Source: JAJDIA01 sp031555145
GTDB taxonomy: Bacteria; Bacteroidota; Bacteroidia; Bacteroidales; Tannerellaceae
DNA length: 64,000 nt
NCBI GenBank assembly: GCA_031555145.1
Contig: JAVBUR010000005.1
Location: forward strand, 10,035-74,034
Direction: 5' to 3'
The notes under the pieces are model-generated. The model searched no databases. It saw only the letters and a program-made list of their open reading frames with translations, and was not told where the DNA came from. Below are positions 54,260 through 62,481 of the stretch, piece by piece (the stretch's first letter is position 1; every line of letters begins with the position of its first letter). The position numbers were made by a program, and so were the translations under genes.

Positions 54260-55348
54260 TTGTCTAAATATATGAAACACAGAGATAGAGTCATTGCCGC
54301 TCTGAATCACGAAGAGACGGACAGGGTTCCGTTCCAGGCTACCTTTACCCCCGAGTTCGCCAATCGGTTGAGAGCCTATTACGGGTTGGTGCCGCTTCGT
54401 TCGGAACCGCATCACCGCGAATGGTATGGATATGAACTGGAGGCGCTTTGTGGACAGGATGCCCTGCAAGCCAGCGTAGGCTGGTCGACAAATTATTACC
54501 TGAAAGAGGAACCCTATACCGACAACTGGGGCGTCAAATGGAAAATAGACGCCTACGAAACCCCCTTTGGGGAAGGAAAGTACACGAATCTGAACGGTGG
54601 TCCGCTTGCCGGAGATGAACCGGATGTGGACAGCTACCAGGCGCCCGATCCGAATGCACCGGGACTGTATGATGTCGTAGAAAGGTTAGTCCGCGAGTAC
54701 AAGGATGAGTATTTCATTATCGGCCGGATTCACTGTACGATCTTTGAATCGGCTTGGGCATTACGGGGATTTGAGGATTTGTTGATGGACCTGTACGTGG
54801 ACCCTGAAATGGCCAATAAGATACTGGATACGACTTTCCTTTATCACCTTGAAGTGGCGAGGAATATGGCCCGCCGGGGAGTGGATATGATCTGGTTGGG
54901 CGACGACTTCGGCTCGCAGACAGGCCTTCTGATGAATCCCGTTACCTGGGGTGAGTTCTTCAAACCGCGCTATGCCCGCCTTTGCCAGGAAGTAAAGGCT
55001 ATTAACAAAGACCTGAAAATAGCTTTCCACTCCGATGGATGCGTGTATGATATTATTCCGGGACTGATCGAAGCAGGGGTAGACGTGCTGAATCCGGTAC
55101 AGACGGAATGTATGGATCCGGTCTTGTTGAAGCAGAAATACGGAAACAACCTGGCCTTTTTCGGTGGTATGGCCGTACAGTCGACATTGCCGATGGGAAC
55201 GGCCGACGATATCCGCCGGGAGTTTGATTGGCTGAAAGGCTCACTCGGTAAGGGAGGAGGTTGGCTGTGCGCTCCCACACACCATGTGCAACAGGATACG
55301 CCGGTAGAGAACTTTATTGAACTAACAAAAAACATACAATCGCGCTAA
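54260..55348 (+). CDS. UroD-family methyltransferase, probable substrate:corrinoid type
   Basis: A 362-residue protein of the uroporphyrinogen-decarboxylase superfamily, the group that also holds MtaA, MtbA and CmuA. It opens with MKHRDRVIAALNHEETDRVP, typical of the methyltransferase branch. It lacks the zinc-type HxC motif: HSDG stands at residues 257-260 and LCAPTHHVQ near the C-terminus. It is therefore more likely to take a methyl group from an O- or N-methylated substrate and pass it to the corrinoid protein encoded next (12-base gap). Haem biosynthesis is unlikely in this context. The methylated substrate is unknown. Confidence 0.8.
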   Translation: MSKYMKHRDRVIAALNHEETDRVPFQATFTPEFANRLRAYYGLVPLRSEPHHREWYGYELEALCGQDALQASVGWSTNYYLKEEPYTDNWGVKWKIDAYETPFGEGKYTNLNGGPLAGDEPDVDSYQAPDPNAPGLYDVVERLVREYKDEYFIIGRIHCTIFESAWALRGFEDLLMDLYVDPEMANKILDTTFLYHLEVARNMARRGVDMIWLGDDFGSQTGLLMNPVTWGEFFKPRYARLCQEVKAINKDLKIAFHSDGCVYDIIPGLIEAGVDVLNPVQTECMDPVLLKQKYGNNLAFFGGMAVQSTLPMGTADDIRREFDWLKGSLGKGGGWLCAPTHHVQQDTPVENFIELTKNIQSR

Positions 55349-55360
55349 ACAAACAGAAAC

Positions 55361-55993
55361 ATGGACAAATCAGCATTATACGAGGCTATACTGAAAGGGA
55401 AATTCAAGGACGCCGTAGTCGAAACAGAAGCGCTGCTGGCAGCAGGAGCCGACCCGCAGGGCATCATTAACAAGGATCTGATCCCGGCAATGGGAGAGAT
55501 CGGGGAACTGTTCGAAGCCGGTAAGGCTTTCATCCCTGAAATGCTCCTGGCGGCGAAAGCGATGAAAAGTTCGCTGGAGAAGATCAAACCGCATCTGGCC
55601 CCCGGTAACGAGGCTAGTACAGGTAAGGTGGTGATCGGTACGGTGAAGGGCGACTTACACGATATCGGTAAGAACCTGGTGGCGTCGATGTTGGAAGGTG
55701 CCGGGTTTGATGTGGTTAACCTCGGGATCGATATCCCTGTTGAGCAATTTGTACAGGCCGTGATCGACCACAAGGCGGATATCCTGTGTCTGTCGGCGTT
55801 GCTGACAACCACCATGACGCAGATGGAAGTGATCATTAAGGCTTGCGAGGCCGCCGGTATCCGGCAGCATGTCAAGATTATGATTGGTGGAGCGCCCGTT
55901 ACGGAGCAATTCGCCCGCCAGATCGGCGCCGATGCCTATACCGACAATGCTGCAGCCGCAGCAGAAGCAGCAAAAGTAATTGTAAGGAAATAA
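55361..55993 (+). CDS. Corrinoid (cobalamin-binding) methyl carrier protein
   Basis: A 210-residue corrinoid protein of the MtaC/MtbC/MetH type. An N-terminal four-helix cap (about residues 1-85) is followed by a Rossmann-like B12 domain with GDLHDIGKNL. The D-x-H-x-x-G motif gives D98, the cobalt ligand H100, and G103. Later blocks NLGIDIPVEQFV, CLSALLTTTM and MIGGAPVTEQFA are standard. It would carry a methyl group between the two UroD-family methyltransferases whose genes flank it. Confidence 0.93.
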   Translation: MDKSALYEAILKGKFKDAVVETEALLAAGADPQGIINKDLIPAMGEIGELFEAGKAFIPEMLLAAKAMKSSLEKIKPHLAPGNEASTGKVVIGTVKGDLHDIGKNLVASMLEGAGFDVVNLGIDIPVEQFVQAVIDHKADILCLSALLTTTMTQMEVIIKACEAAGIRQHVKIMIGGAPVTEQFARQIGADAYTDNAAAAAEAAKVIVRK

Positions 55994-56011
55994 GTATATA
56001 GCAACTGTATT

Positions 56012-57019
56012 ATGGAAAATCTCAGTTTGTGGATCGACCAGCTACTTAGCCGAAAAGAACGGGTAGCTATCCCTATTATGACGCATCCCGGTATAGAAAT
56101 GATCGGCGCATCCGTCAAACAGGCTGTTTGCGACGGACAGATTCATTTTGAAGCGATTAAAGCCTTGAACAAACGGTTTGCACCGGCTGCGACTACCGTG
56201 ATTATGGACCTGACCGTCGAAGCGGAAGCCTTCGGAGCAAAGGTTGTTTTCCCGGAGGATGAGATCCCGTCGGTCATTGGCCGCTTGCTTGAAGATGAAG
56301 AGGCCATTGCCAGCCTGCAAATACCTGACCTGAACCAGGGACGCGTTCCCCAATATCTGTTGGCAAACCGCCTGTCGGCAGCCTATTTTGCCGATAAACC
56401 GGTGTTTGCCGGATGTATCGGCCCGTTCTCGTTGGCCGGACGATTGTACGATATGTCGGAGATGATGATGTTGTGTTATTCGGATCCCGATCCTGCCGCT
56501 TTGTTATTACAGAAATGCACGGACTTCCTCCTGAGCTACTGTTCGGCGCTGAAACAAACAGGAGTAGATGGTATCGTTATTGCCGAACCGGCCGCCGGGT
56601 TGCTGTCGAACGACGGCTGTGCGGAATTCTCCTCCCAATACGTCAAACAAATAGTAGATGCCTTACAAGACGACCGTTTTATGATTGTACTCCATAATTG
56701 CGGGAATACAGGGCATTGCACGGATGCCATGCTGGCGGCAGGCGCTAAGTCGCTCCACTTCGGTAATAAAGCCGATATGGCACAGGTACTGCAACAATGT
56801 CCGCCGGATGTGTTGGTATGGGGGAACCTTGATCCTGTTTCCATGTTCCGACAGGCCTCTGTCGAAGAACTAAAGAAAGGCACCCGTGAGTTGTTGGAAA
56901 AGACAGCCGGATACCCGAACTATATCCTATCGTCAGGTTGCGATACCCCTCCGCATACCCCGATGGAAAATATCCAGGCCTTTTTCGACGCGTTGGATGA
57001 ATACAATACGACGCTATAA
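56012..57019 (+). CDS. UroD-family methyltransferase with zinc-thiol motif (MtaA/MtbA-like)
   Basis: A 335-residue UroD-superfamily methyltransferase. Unlike its operon neighbour it keeps the zinc ligands of MtaA/MtbA: H228-x-C230 in LHNCGN and C310 in LSSGCDTPPHTP. In known relatives this zinc activates a thiol that accepts the methyl group from methyl-cobamide. The acceptor in methanogens is coenzyme M, which Bacteroidales are not known to make; homocysteine is a reasonable guess, not shown by the sequence. The stop shares one base with the next ATG. Confidence 0.82.
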   Translation: MENLSLWIDQLLSRKERVAIPIMTHPGIEMIGASVKQAVCDGQIHFEAIKALNKRFAPAATTVIMDLTVEAEAFGAKVVFPEDEIPSVIGRLLEDEEAIASLQIPDLNQGRVPQYLLANRLSAAYFADKPVFAGCIGPFSLAGRLYDMSEMMMLCYSDPDPAALLLQKCTDFLLSYCSALKQTGVDGIVIAEPAAGLLSNDGCAEFSSQYVKQIVDALQDDRFMIVLHNCGNTGHCTDAMLAAGAKSLHFGNKADMAQVLQQCPPDVLVWGNLDPVSMFRQASVEELKKGTRELLEKTAGYPNYILSSGCDTPPHTPMENIQAFFDALDEYNTTL

Positions 57020-57705
57020 TGCAACAAGGAATTACAATCGGCTATAGCGATTTGCAGATCACTGCATCAGACGTTTTTGCTGCATTAGGCTACGGTACTA
57101 ATGCGCCAAACGAAGATGTAAGCGAGGCTGTGAATGAGGTGATACATTATCTCAGTTCGCAGGTCCGGCCGGTTTATTTTTTTCAATCCTTTGAAGGCGA
57201 ATGGCAGAAGGATGCAGTTACCATTGATGGCATCGAATTCCATATCGGGAAGATTATAGCCACTCAACTAAAAAAAAGCGAACGGTTTGCGCTGTTTGCC
57301 GCCACGGCAGGTAAAGAACTAAGTGAATATATCCGGCAAGCGGAACAGGAAGGAAATATGCTGGCCGTCTATATTGCCGATACCATTGGCTCTATGGTGG
57401 CCGAACGTACGGCCGACCGGATGGAAGAAACACTGTACAAAGAAATTTCCTTGGCAGGATATAAATACACCAATCGGTTCAGTCCCGGTTATTGTGGCTG
57501 GCAGGTGAGTGAACAGCAATCCTTGTTTTCCCTGCTGCCTCCTGGCGTATGTGGTATTACGCTGACAGCCTCTTCGTTGATGCTTCCCGTAAAGTCTGTG
57601 AGTGGAATAATCGGTATCGGGAAGGACGTGTCGAGGAAAGAATATACATGTAACCTCTGCGACTACAAGAACTGTTACAAACGAAAAGCATCTTCCTCCA
57701 ACTAA
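57019..57705 (+). CDS. Stand-alone methionine-synthase-type B12 reactivation domain protein
   Basis: A 228-residue protein resembling the activation domain of MetH (AdoMet-binding, Met_synt_B12 type) but encoded separately. The block NRFSPGYCGWQVSEQQSLF, then SLMLPVKSVSGIIGIG, matches stand-alone forms linked to corrinoid methyltransferases. The C-terminus has C211-x2-C214-x4-C219 (CNLCDYKNC), perhaps a metal or Fe-S site. Its likely role is to rescue inactive Co(II) corrinoid protein by reductive methylation. Its start codon overlaps the upstream stop, so it is tightly coupled to the methyltransferase. Confidence 0.82.
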   Translation: MQQGITIGYSDLQITASDVFAALGYGTNAPNEDVSEAVNEVIHYLSSQVRPVYFFQSFEGEWQKDAVTIDGIEFHIGKIIATQLKKSERFALFAATAGKELSEYIRQAEQEGNMLAVYIADTIGSMVAERTADRMEETLYKEISLAGYKYTNRFSPGYCGWQVSEQQSLFSLLPPGVCGITLTASSLMLPVKSVSGIIGIGKDVSRKEYTCNLCDYKNCYKRKASSSN

Positions 57706-57708
57706 CAA

Positions 57709-57751
57709 AGCGGCCGTTCCCACAGGGGGAGCGGCCGCTCTCTTCTTTGTT
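57709..57751. terminator. GC-rich terminator after the methyltransferase operon
   Basis: AGCGGCCG (57709-57716) pairs with CGGCCGCT (57732-57739), with TCCC/GGGGA pairing further inside, and is followed by CTCTTCTTTGTTG. It lies between convergent genes. Confidence 0.75.
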
Positions 57752-57758
57752 GTAGTAA

Positions 57759-58259
57759 TTAAATACGATCTAACATGTCGGTCAGTTGGTCGGGGTCTAC
57801 ATTCCTGGCGACGATGATTCCTTCATCATTGATCAGGTAGTTGCTGAAACCGCCTTTGCGGTTAAACTGCTTGTACAACACTGACTGCTTTCCTTGTTCT
57901 TCACGGAATTGCATCGTTTTGTCGAGCTTATCGGCTTTGACCGTTTCGGCAAACACAGATTCTTTTTCGTCTACGGAAAAAGAACAAAACGCAATTCTGT
58001 CTGAACTCAACTTACTTACTTCATTCGCTAACCGGATATTCTGCACTCTGGATTCGGCATCGTATGCTGCCCAGAAATTCAACAGAGTATATCGGCCCGA
58101 ATCGTTCCGAAGGCTGATAGCAGCCTCGTTTTTGAAAGACTCTATTCCCGGCGCAAGATCCCCCGGATGGATGCCCACTGTTGGTCTTGCATCTTTTGTG
58201 CCGAAAGCCATTGTAATCAATGCTCCGGCAACAATGAGAACATAAGTTCTAACATTCAT
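57759..58259 (-). CDS. Thioredoxin-fold (TlpA/redoxin-like) protein lacking the CxxC cysteines
   Basis: A 166-residue exported protein: an N-terminal signal segment (about residues 5-20), then a TlpA/AhpC-like fold with GDLAPGIESF, YTLLNFWAAYDAESR and a C-terminal FSNYLINDEGIIVARN. In active relatives the motif after NFWA is WCxxC; here it reads A65-Y66-D67-A68-E69-S70, so both cysteines are gone. It cannot work as a classical thiol oxidoreductase and may have a binding role. It has its own -7 box on the minus strand. Confidence 0.75.
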   Translation of the reverse strand: MNVRTYVLIVAGALITMAFGTKDARPTVGIHPGDLAPGIESFKNEAAISLRNDSGRYTLLNFWAAYDAESRVQNIRLANEVSKLSSDRIAFCSFSVDEKESVFAETVKADKLDKTMQFREEQGKQSVLYKQFNRKGGFSNYLINDEGIIVARNVDPDQLTDMLDRI

Positions 58260-58378
58260 ACCCTCTAAATTAGGTTAATACTTGATCAGCTCAACACAGA
58301 GCCGACGCCTGATTTTCAGGCAAATAGATAAGTCATATTCTTTCGCTAAAGAAGCAGGTCCTATCTACATAACTGCTG

Positions 58379-58386
58379 CAAAGATA
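58379..58386 (-). promoter_or_regulatory. Probable -7 box for the thioredoxin-fold gene
   Basis: The minus strand reads TATCTTTG, a full match to TAnnTTTG, 120 bases before the start codon. The -33 box is not clear. Confidence 0.45.
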
Positions 58387-58560
58387 CAATTAAATGTGTT
58401 AAATAACATGTTTTACACATTTTTTAAGGAGTTGTGCATAGCCACGATTGGAGGCTAACCACACACCTGTCGCGCAAATAGGACGAGTATCTGCTATAAT
58501 TAATAAACATTATTTAACAAGAAGAGTGCTCTTTTCAGCCCGCAAACCGGCAAAACCTAT

Positions 58561-58568
58561 TACCTTTG
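58561..58568 (+). promoter_or_regulatory. Probable -7 box for the nucleotidyltransferase gene
   Basis: TACCTTTGTGGCT here is the same 13 bases as at the ddh promoter (4876). It lies 38 bases before the ATG, the same distance as in ddh. The -33 box is unclear. Confidence 0.5.
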
Positions 58569-58606
58569 TGGCTCTAATCAAATAACACTTTTATAAAACG
58601 CGCATT

Positions 58607-59509
58607 ATGAAGCCTACATTATTTGTTCTGGCCGCCGGTATGGGTAGCCGTTACGGAGGGTTGAAACAACTGGACGGACTGGGTCCTAACGGTGAAACGA
58701 TCATGGACTATTCTATCTTCGATGCTATCCGTGGAGGATTCGGCAAACTGGTGTTTGTCATCCGCAAGTCTTTCGAACAGGATTTCCGTGAGAAGATTAT
58801 CTGCAAATATGAAAACCATATCCCCGTGGAAGTGGTCTTTCAGGAACTCGACGACCTGCCCGAAGGCTTTACCTGCCCGGCAGACCGTGTGAAACCCTGG
58901 GGGACAAACCACGCTGTGCTGATGGGAAAGCGGGTAATCAACGAACCGTTTGCCGTGATCAATGCCGACGACTTTTACGGACGCGACAGTTTCGCCGTAC
59001 TTGGCCAGCAACTGACGGCCATGGCCGGTACAAAGAACGACTACTGTATGGTTGGTTACCGCGTAGGTAATACCCTGAGCGAAAGCGGATCGGTAGCCCG
59101 TGGCGTATGCGAAACAAATGCGGAAGGATACCTCACTACCGTGGTTGAACGTACCGCCATTGAACGTATTAACGGCGATATCCAGTTTACCGACGAAAAC
59201 GGTAAGGTCGTTACCATCAACGAAAACACTCCCGTATCCATGAATATGTGGGGATTCACACCCGACTACTTCGACTACTCGGATGAGTTCTTCAAGGACT
59301 TTCTGACTCAGCATATCGACAACCTGAAGTGTGAATACTTCATTCCGCTGATGGTGAACGAATTGATCGTCAACGGCACTGCCCGTGTGAAAGTATTGGA
59401 TACCACCTCCAAATGGTTTGGCGTCACCTACGCTGACGACCGTCAGGGCGTGGTCGACAAGATCCAGGCCTTGGTAGATGCTGGCGAATACCCGGCGAAA
59501 CTGTTCTGA
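58607..59509 (+). CDS. Sugar-phosphate nucleotidyltransferase family protein
   Basis: A 300-residue cytoplasmic enzyme of the NTP-transferase (GT-A-like) family that joins a nucleotide to a sugar phosphate. The N-terminal signature is LAAGMGSRYGGLKQLDG, with the metal-binding Asp pair in VINADDFYG (near residue 120) and MNMWGFTPDYF near residue 213. The length and pattern fit UTP-glucose-1-phosphate uridylyltransferase-like proteins of Bacteroidetes, but the sugar is not fixed by sequence. It is monocistronic: -7 box upstream and a strong bidirectional terminator downstream. Confidence 0.82.
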   Translation: MKPTLFVLAAGMGSRYGGLKQLDGLGPNGETIMDYSIFDAIRGGFGKLVFVIRKSFEQDFREKIICKYENHIPVEVVFQELDDLPEGFTCPADRVKPWGTNHAVLMGKRVINEPFAVINADDFYGRDSFAVLGQQLTAMAGTKNDYCMVGYRVGNTLSESGSVARGVCETNAEGYLTTVVERTAIERINGDIQFTDENGKVVTINENTPVSMNMWGFTPDYFDYSDEFFKDFLTQHIDNLKCEYFIPLMVNELIVNGTARVKVLDTTSKWFGVTYADDRQGVVDKIQALVDAGEYPAKLF

Positions 59510-59531
59510 TCATACGGCAATACATAGTAAA

Positions 59532-59574
59532 AGGGTGTGTCAAAAGTCCTCGGACTTTTGATACACCCTCTTTT
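59532..59574. terminator. Bidirectional terminator, family repeat copy 2
   Basis: AGGGTGTGTCAAAAGTCC (59532-59549) pairs with 59552-59569 across a 2-base loop with one G-U pair; TTTT follows on the plus strand and AAAA precedes. It lies between convergent genes. It is a copy of the palindrome at 34618-34655. Confidence 0.85.
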
Positions 59575-59576
59575 CA

Positions 59577-60341
59577 TTAGATATCACTTACAATCCATGC
59601 CTTGAATTCAGATGCTTTGTTCTTGCTGATATAGATGCGTTCGGGCGGTTCGATATCGAGTGTGACCAACAGGCGGCCATCAAACCAGATTGTGAGATTC
59701 TGTATGCTATCCCGGGCGATGATAAATTGCTTGTTGGCGCGGATGAAATCAGCTGGATCCAGTGTCCCGATAATCTGGTCGAGCGATTTGGAATAGGCGT
59801 AGTTATTTCCATCCCGCAAGTAAATGCTTGTGCTTTTGTCGGTGGTGTAGATACAGGATATCTCGCTGACACAGACTGGCAACAACTTGTCTTTATAGGG
59901 GATCAATAGCTTATCCTTGTATTTGGGTGTAGCAGTGGCCTGCGTCAGTCTGCTTAGTTGGTTTAGGTATTGCATGACGTCTGTCCGGGCAAACAGGCTG
60001 AACTTCTTCAGTGCCTGCGCCAGTTCCTCTACTTTGATCGGTTTCAGCAGATAATCCACACTGTTTACCTTGAATGCCTTGATGGCATATTCATCATACG
60101 CCGTGGTAAAGATCACCGGCGTTTGTACCTCTATGTTATCGAATATGGAGAAGGCCGAACCGTCAGACAGGTGGATATCCATCAATATCAGGTCGGGTAT
60201 CGGATGAGTTTGCAGCCAGTGGATGGTCTGGCTAATGCTTTCGGCATTGCCTACGACTTCGATGGACGGATCAATCTCTGCCAGGATCTCCACCAGGTTC
60301 TCATAAGCCACCGTTTCGTCTTCCACAATAAGTATTCTCAT
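59577..60341 (-). CDS. LytTR-family response regulator
   Basis: A 254-residue response regulator. The receiver domain (about 1-120) has D55 as phospho-acceptor (LILMDIHLSDG), the acidic pair E7/D8, FTTAYDEYA and the Lys in LLKPIKVEEL. The C-terminal LytTR DNA-binding domain (about 150-250) shows CIYTTDKSTSIYLRDG and FIRANKQFIIARDSI. It lies 7 bases after the kinase gene and is the last gene of the operon. LytTR regulators often control envelope or surface genes; targets are not evident here. Confidence 0.92.
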   Translation of the reverse strand: MRILIVEDETVAYENLVEILAEIDPSIEVVGNAESISQTIHWLQTHPIPDLILMDIHLSDGSAFSIFDNIEVQTPVIFTTAYDEYAIKAFKVNSVDYLLKPIKVEELAQALKKFSLFARTDVMQYLNQLSRLTQATATPKYKDKLLIPYKDKLLPVCVSEISCIYTTDKSTSIYLRDGNNYAYSKSLDQIIGTLDPADFIRANKQFIIARDSIQNLTIWFDGRLLVTLDIEPPERIYISKNKASEFKAWIVSDI

Positions 60342-60348
60342 CTCGTCT

Positions 60349-61362
60349 CTATTTTAGGGGGAGGTAAACGCTGAATGTTTTCTCGTCGTGGGTGATGCGG
60401 ATTTGTTTATCCATCAGCAGCGCAAAGCGATTTTCAAGATTCCGCAGTCCCGTTCCGTTGGTATCTGAGGGTACGCGTTTGGGAAATACCGGGTTAGTAA
60501 CAACCAGTTCTTTCTCTTTCGTCAGCCGGACGGATACTTCCATCTGATGGTCGCTGTCGATTGTATTATGCATCACCACATTGTCGATCAGTGGCAGGAT
60601 AGATAGCACGGGTATTTTCAATCCCATATCCGCCTCATCCACGGCTATCGTGAAAACGAGCTTATTCGCAAAACGCACTTCCATCATATAGCGGAACGAT
60701 TCCACAAACTCCAGTTCTTCCCGCAGCGTCACCAATCCCTTTTTGTCGCTTTGCAGGATATAGCGGAATACGTCCGAGAGCTTATTCACATATGCCAGCG
60801 TCTTCTCATCCTCCTTTTTCCGGATCAGGGCCGACAACCCGTTCAGTGAGTTGAAGAAGAAGTGAGGGTTGATCTGGTTACTTAATGCGTCGCAACGGCT
60901 TTGCAGGTTTTCGTTCTTCAAGCGTTCGATCTCCAGTTCCTTCATCTGTTGTTCCGAATAGAGCAGGAACATGTGTCCGGCAAACGTAGTTGCAATCCAG
61001 ATAATGCAGAACTGGGAGAGCAGGGTACTGACAAACTCCTTCTTCACCATTGGGAATACAAACGAAATACCTGCATATAGTGCCAATGCCGATCCGGTAA
61101 CCAACAGGTTGCGGAACAGCCTTTGTCGGAAAGGCATCGTCTGTATCTTATACAGGTTGTACCACAACAGAAACCCTATCAACCCAAAGAAATACACATA
61201 CCTGTATCCGAAGTACAGGAAATAGAGCGGATGCTTCGATTCGGGCAAATAACTCAGTTCCCAAGGCATACAGGCGATGTTGGGGAAAATGATAAAAATG
61301 GTGCTGAGCAAACTGATCAGTAACCATTTATAGGATGATATCTGTTGAAACATTGTTTTCAT
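60349..61362 (-). CDS. LytS-type sensor histidine kinase
   Basis: Inner-membrane kinase of about 337 residues. The start is placed at 61362 (MKTMFQQIS), which overlaps the CobW-type stop by four bases; the longer frame to 61419 would overlap that gene by 61 bases. Four hydrophobic helices (first 140 residues) are followed by a coiled-coil segment and the His_kinase domain with the phospho-acceptor His in NQINPHFFFNSLNGL. The ATP-binding part has NGTGLRNLENRF. There is no periplasmic sensor domain, so the signal is likely membrane-related or a cytoplasmic partner. Confidence 0.92.
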   Translation of the reverse strand: MKTMFQQISSYKWLLISLLSTIFIIFPNIACMPWELSYLPESKHPLYFLYFGYRYVYFFGLIGFLLWYNLYKIQTMPFRQRLFRNLLVTGSALALYAGISFVFPMVKKEFVSTLLSQFCIIWIATTFAGHMFLLYSEQQMKELEIERLKNENLQSRCDALSNQINPHFFFNSLNGLSALIRKKEDEKTLAYVNKLSDVFRYILQSDKKGLVTLREELEFVESFRYMMEVRFANKLVFTIAVDEADMGLKIPVLSILPLIDNVVMHNTIDSDHQMEVSVRLTKEKELVVTNPVFPKRVPSDTNGTGLRNLENRFALLMDKQIRITHDEKTFSVYLPLK

Positions 61363-62450
61363 ACTACTTCTGTGAACCGGTGGGTGGGTTGCGGACGTCC
61401 GGGTTGGAGGTATTTCCATGCCTGGACATCAGCGGTATAGTTTCCTTCGATCAATGTTTCAAGGGTACTCCATACGATCTCATCCAGCCGTTCCGGAGAT
61501 GTTTCCACACGGGCGTTGATAATCAGTTTGAGGTCTTCACTCTGTCCGGCTGCGCCGCGCAGGGTCAGTGAGTCCTCTTTGTTTGTCAGATTACCTACGA
61601 TAAACTGCTTGCCGTTTTCAGCAATCACCTTGACATGTCCTACGGCAAGCTGTTCGCGGTCGAAGATACGGGACAGTTCCGTCAGGTAGGTGCGGACGAA
61701 TGCGTCCCAATCAGTCTGTTCCCCATGTAACCGTACCGTTCCGTTGAGCCAACCCAACACGGCTTCGCCATTGGCATAGATGTCATAGTCGACTTCTACC
61801 AGGCGTTTACCGGCGTCTTTGCGAGCGCATACTTCTTCCAACCATTCACTGATGCCGCTACCGGTCTGCGCGCTGACAGTCCGGAGGGTCGCATACGGAT
61901 ACGCTGCCGCAGTTGCCTGCTTCAATGCAGTAAGGGATTCAGTGCTTAATACATCCGTTTTGGTGATCAGGATTATATCGCTTTCTTCCAATTGCTTGCG
62001 GTAGATATAGGCGGCATCCGGATGCAGGTCGCCATTGCCTCCGTCGAGGATCGAAGTCAACCTGGAGGGATCAGCCAGTACGGATAGCGGTGCCACCTCG
62101 ACATCGCGATCCCAGTATTGTTTGAGCGGTTGGATAATGGTTGCCGACAGGTCTGTACAACTACCCACCGGCTCGGCGATGATCACATCGGCGGCCACAT
62201 CCGTACGCATCTGTTGAATAGCATCCGTGAACCCATTGAAATTGCAACAGAAGCAACTACCACTGACTTCAGTTACCTGCAGGCCGTTCAGCGACAACAG
62301 GGCACTATCCACCAGTTCCGGTGCCTGGTCGTTGGTGATCAGTCCCACGCGAAGACCTTTATTCATTAATATGCGGGCAGCTTCCCAGAGTAACGTTGTC
62401 TTACCCGCTCCTAAAAAGCCGCCGGCCAGGATCAGTTTTGTTGATTTCAT
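61359..62450 (-). CDS. COG0523 (CobW-type) GTPase
   Basis: A 363-residue P-loop GTPase of the G3E family. The P loop is GGFLGAGKTTLL (from residue 10), the metal-binding CxCC motif is C66-F67-C68-C69 (SCFCC), and ITKTD is the guanine-specificity motif. A CobW_C-like domain fills the C-terminal third. The switch region ITNDQAPELVDS differs from the NEFGE type of zinc chaperones. The family delivers metals or supports cobalamin enzymes; a corrinoid methyltransferase operon lies 4 kb away, so support of that pathway is possible but not shown. It overlaps the kinase start by four bases. Confidence 0.85.
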   Translation of the reverse strand: MKSTKLILAGGFLGAGKTTLLWEAARILMNKGLRVGLITNDQAPELVDSALLSLNGLQVTEVSGSCFCCNFNGFTDAIQQMRTDVAADVIIAEPVGSCTDLSATIIQPLKQYWDRDVEVAPLSVLADPSRLTSILDGGNGDLHPDAAYIYRKQLEESDIILITKTDVLSTESLTALKQATAAAYPYATLRTVSAQTGSGISEWLEEVCARKDAGKRLVEVDYDIYANGEAVLGWLNGTVRLHGEQTDWDAFVRTYLTELSRIFDREQLAVGHVKVIAENGKQFIVGNLTNKEDSLTLRGAAGQSEDLKLIINARVETSPERLDEIVWSTLETLIEGNYTADVQAWKYLQPGRPQPTHRFTEVV

Positions 62451-62481
62451 GCTATAATATGTGTTATGTATCAGCTAAATA

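Larger units (their letters stand above)
58260..58606. other. Divergent promoter region
   Basis: A 347-base AT-rich gap between divergent genes. It holds a minus-strand -7 box at 58379-58386 and a plus-strand -7 box at 58561-58568. AACATGTT at 58406-58413 is a perfect 8-bp palindrome. No ORF or RNA gene was recognised. Confidence 0.5.
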
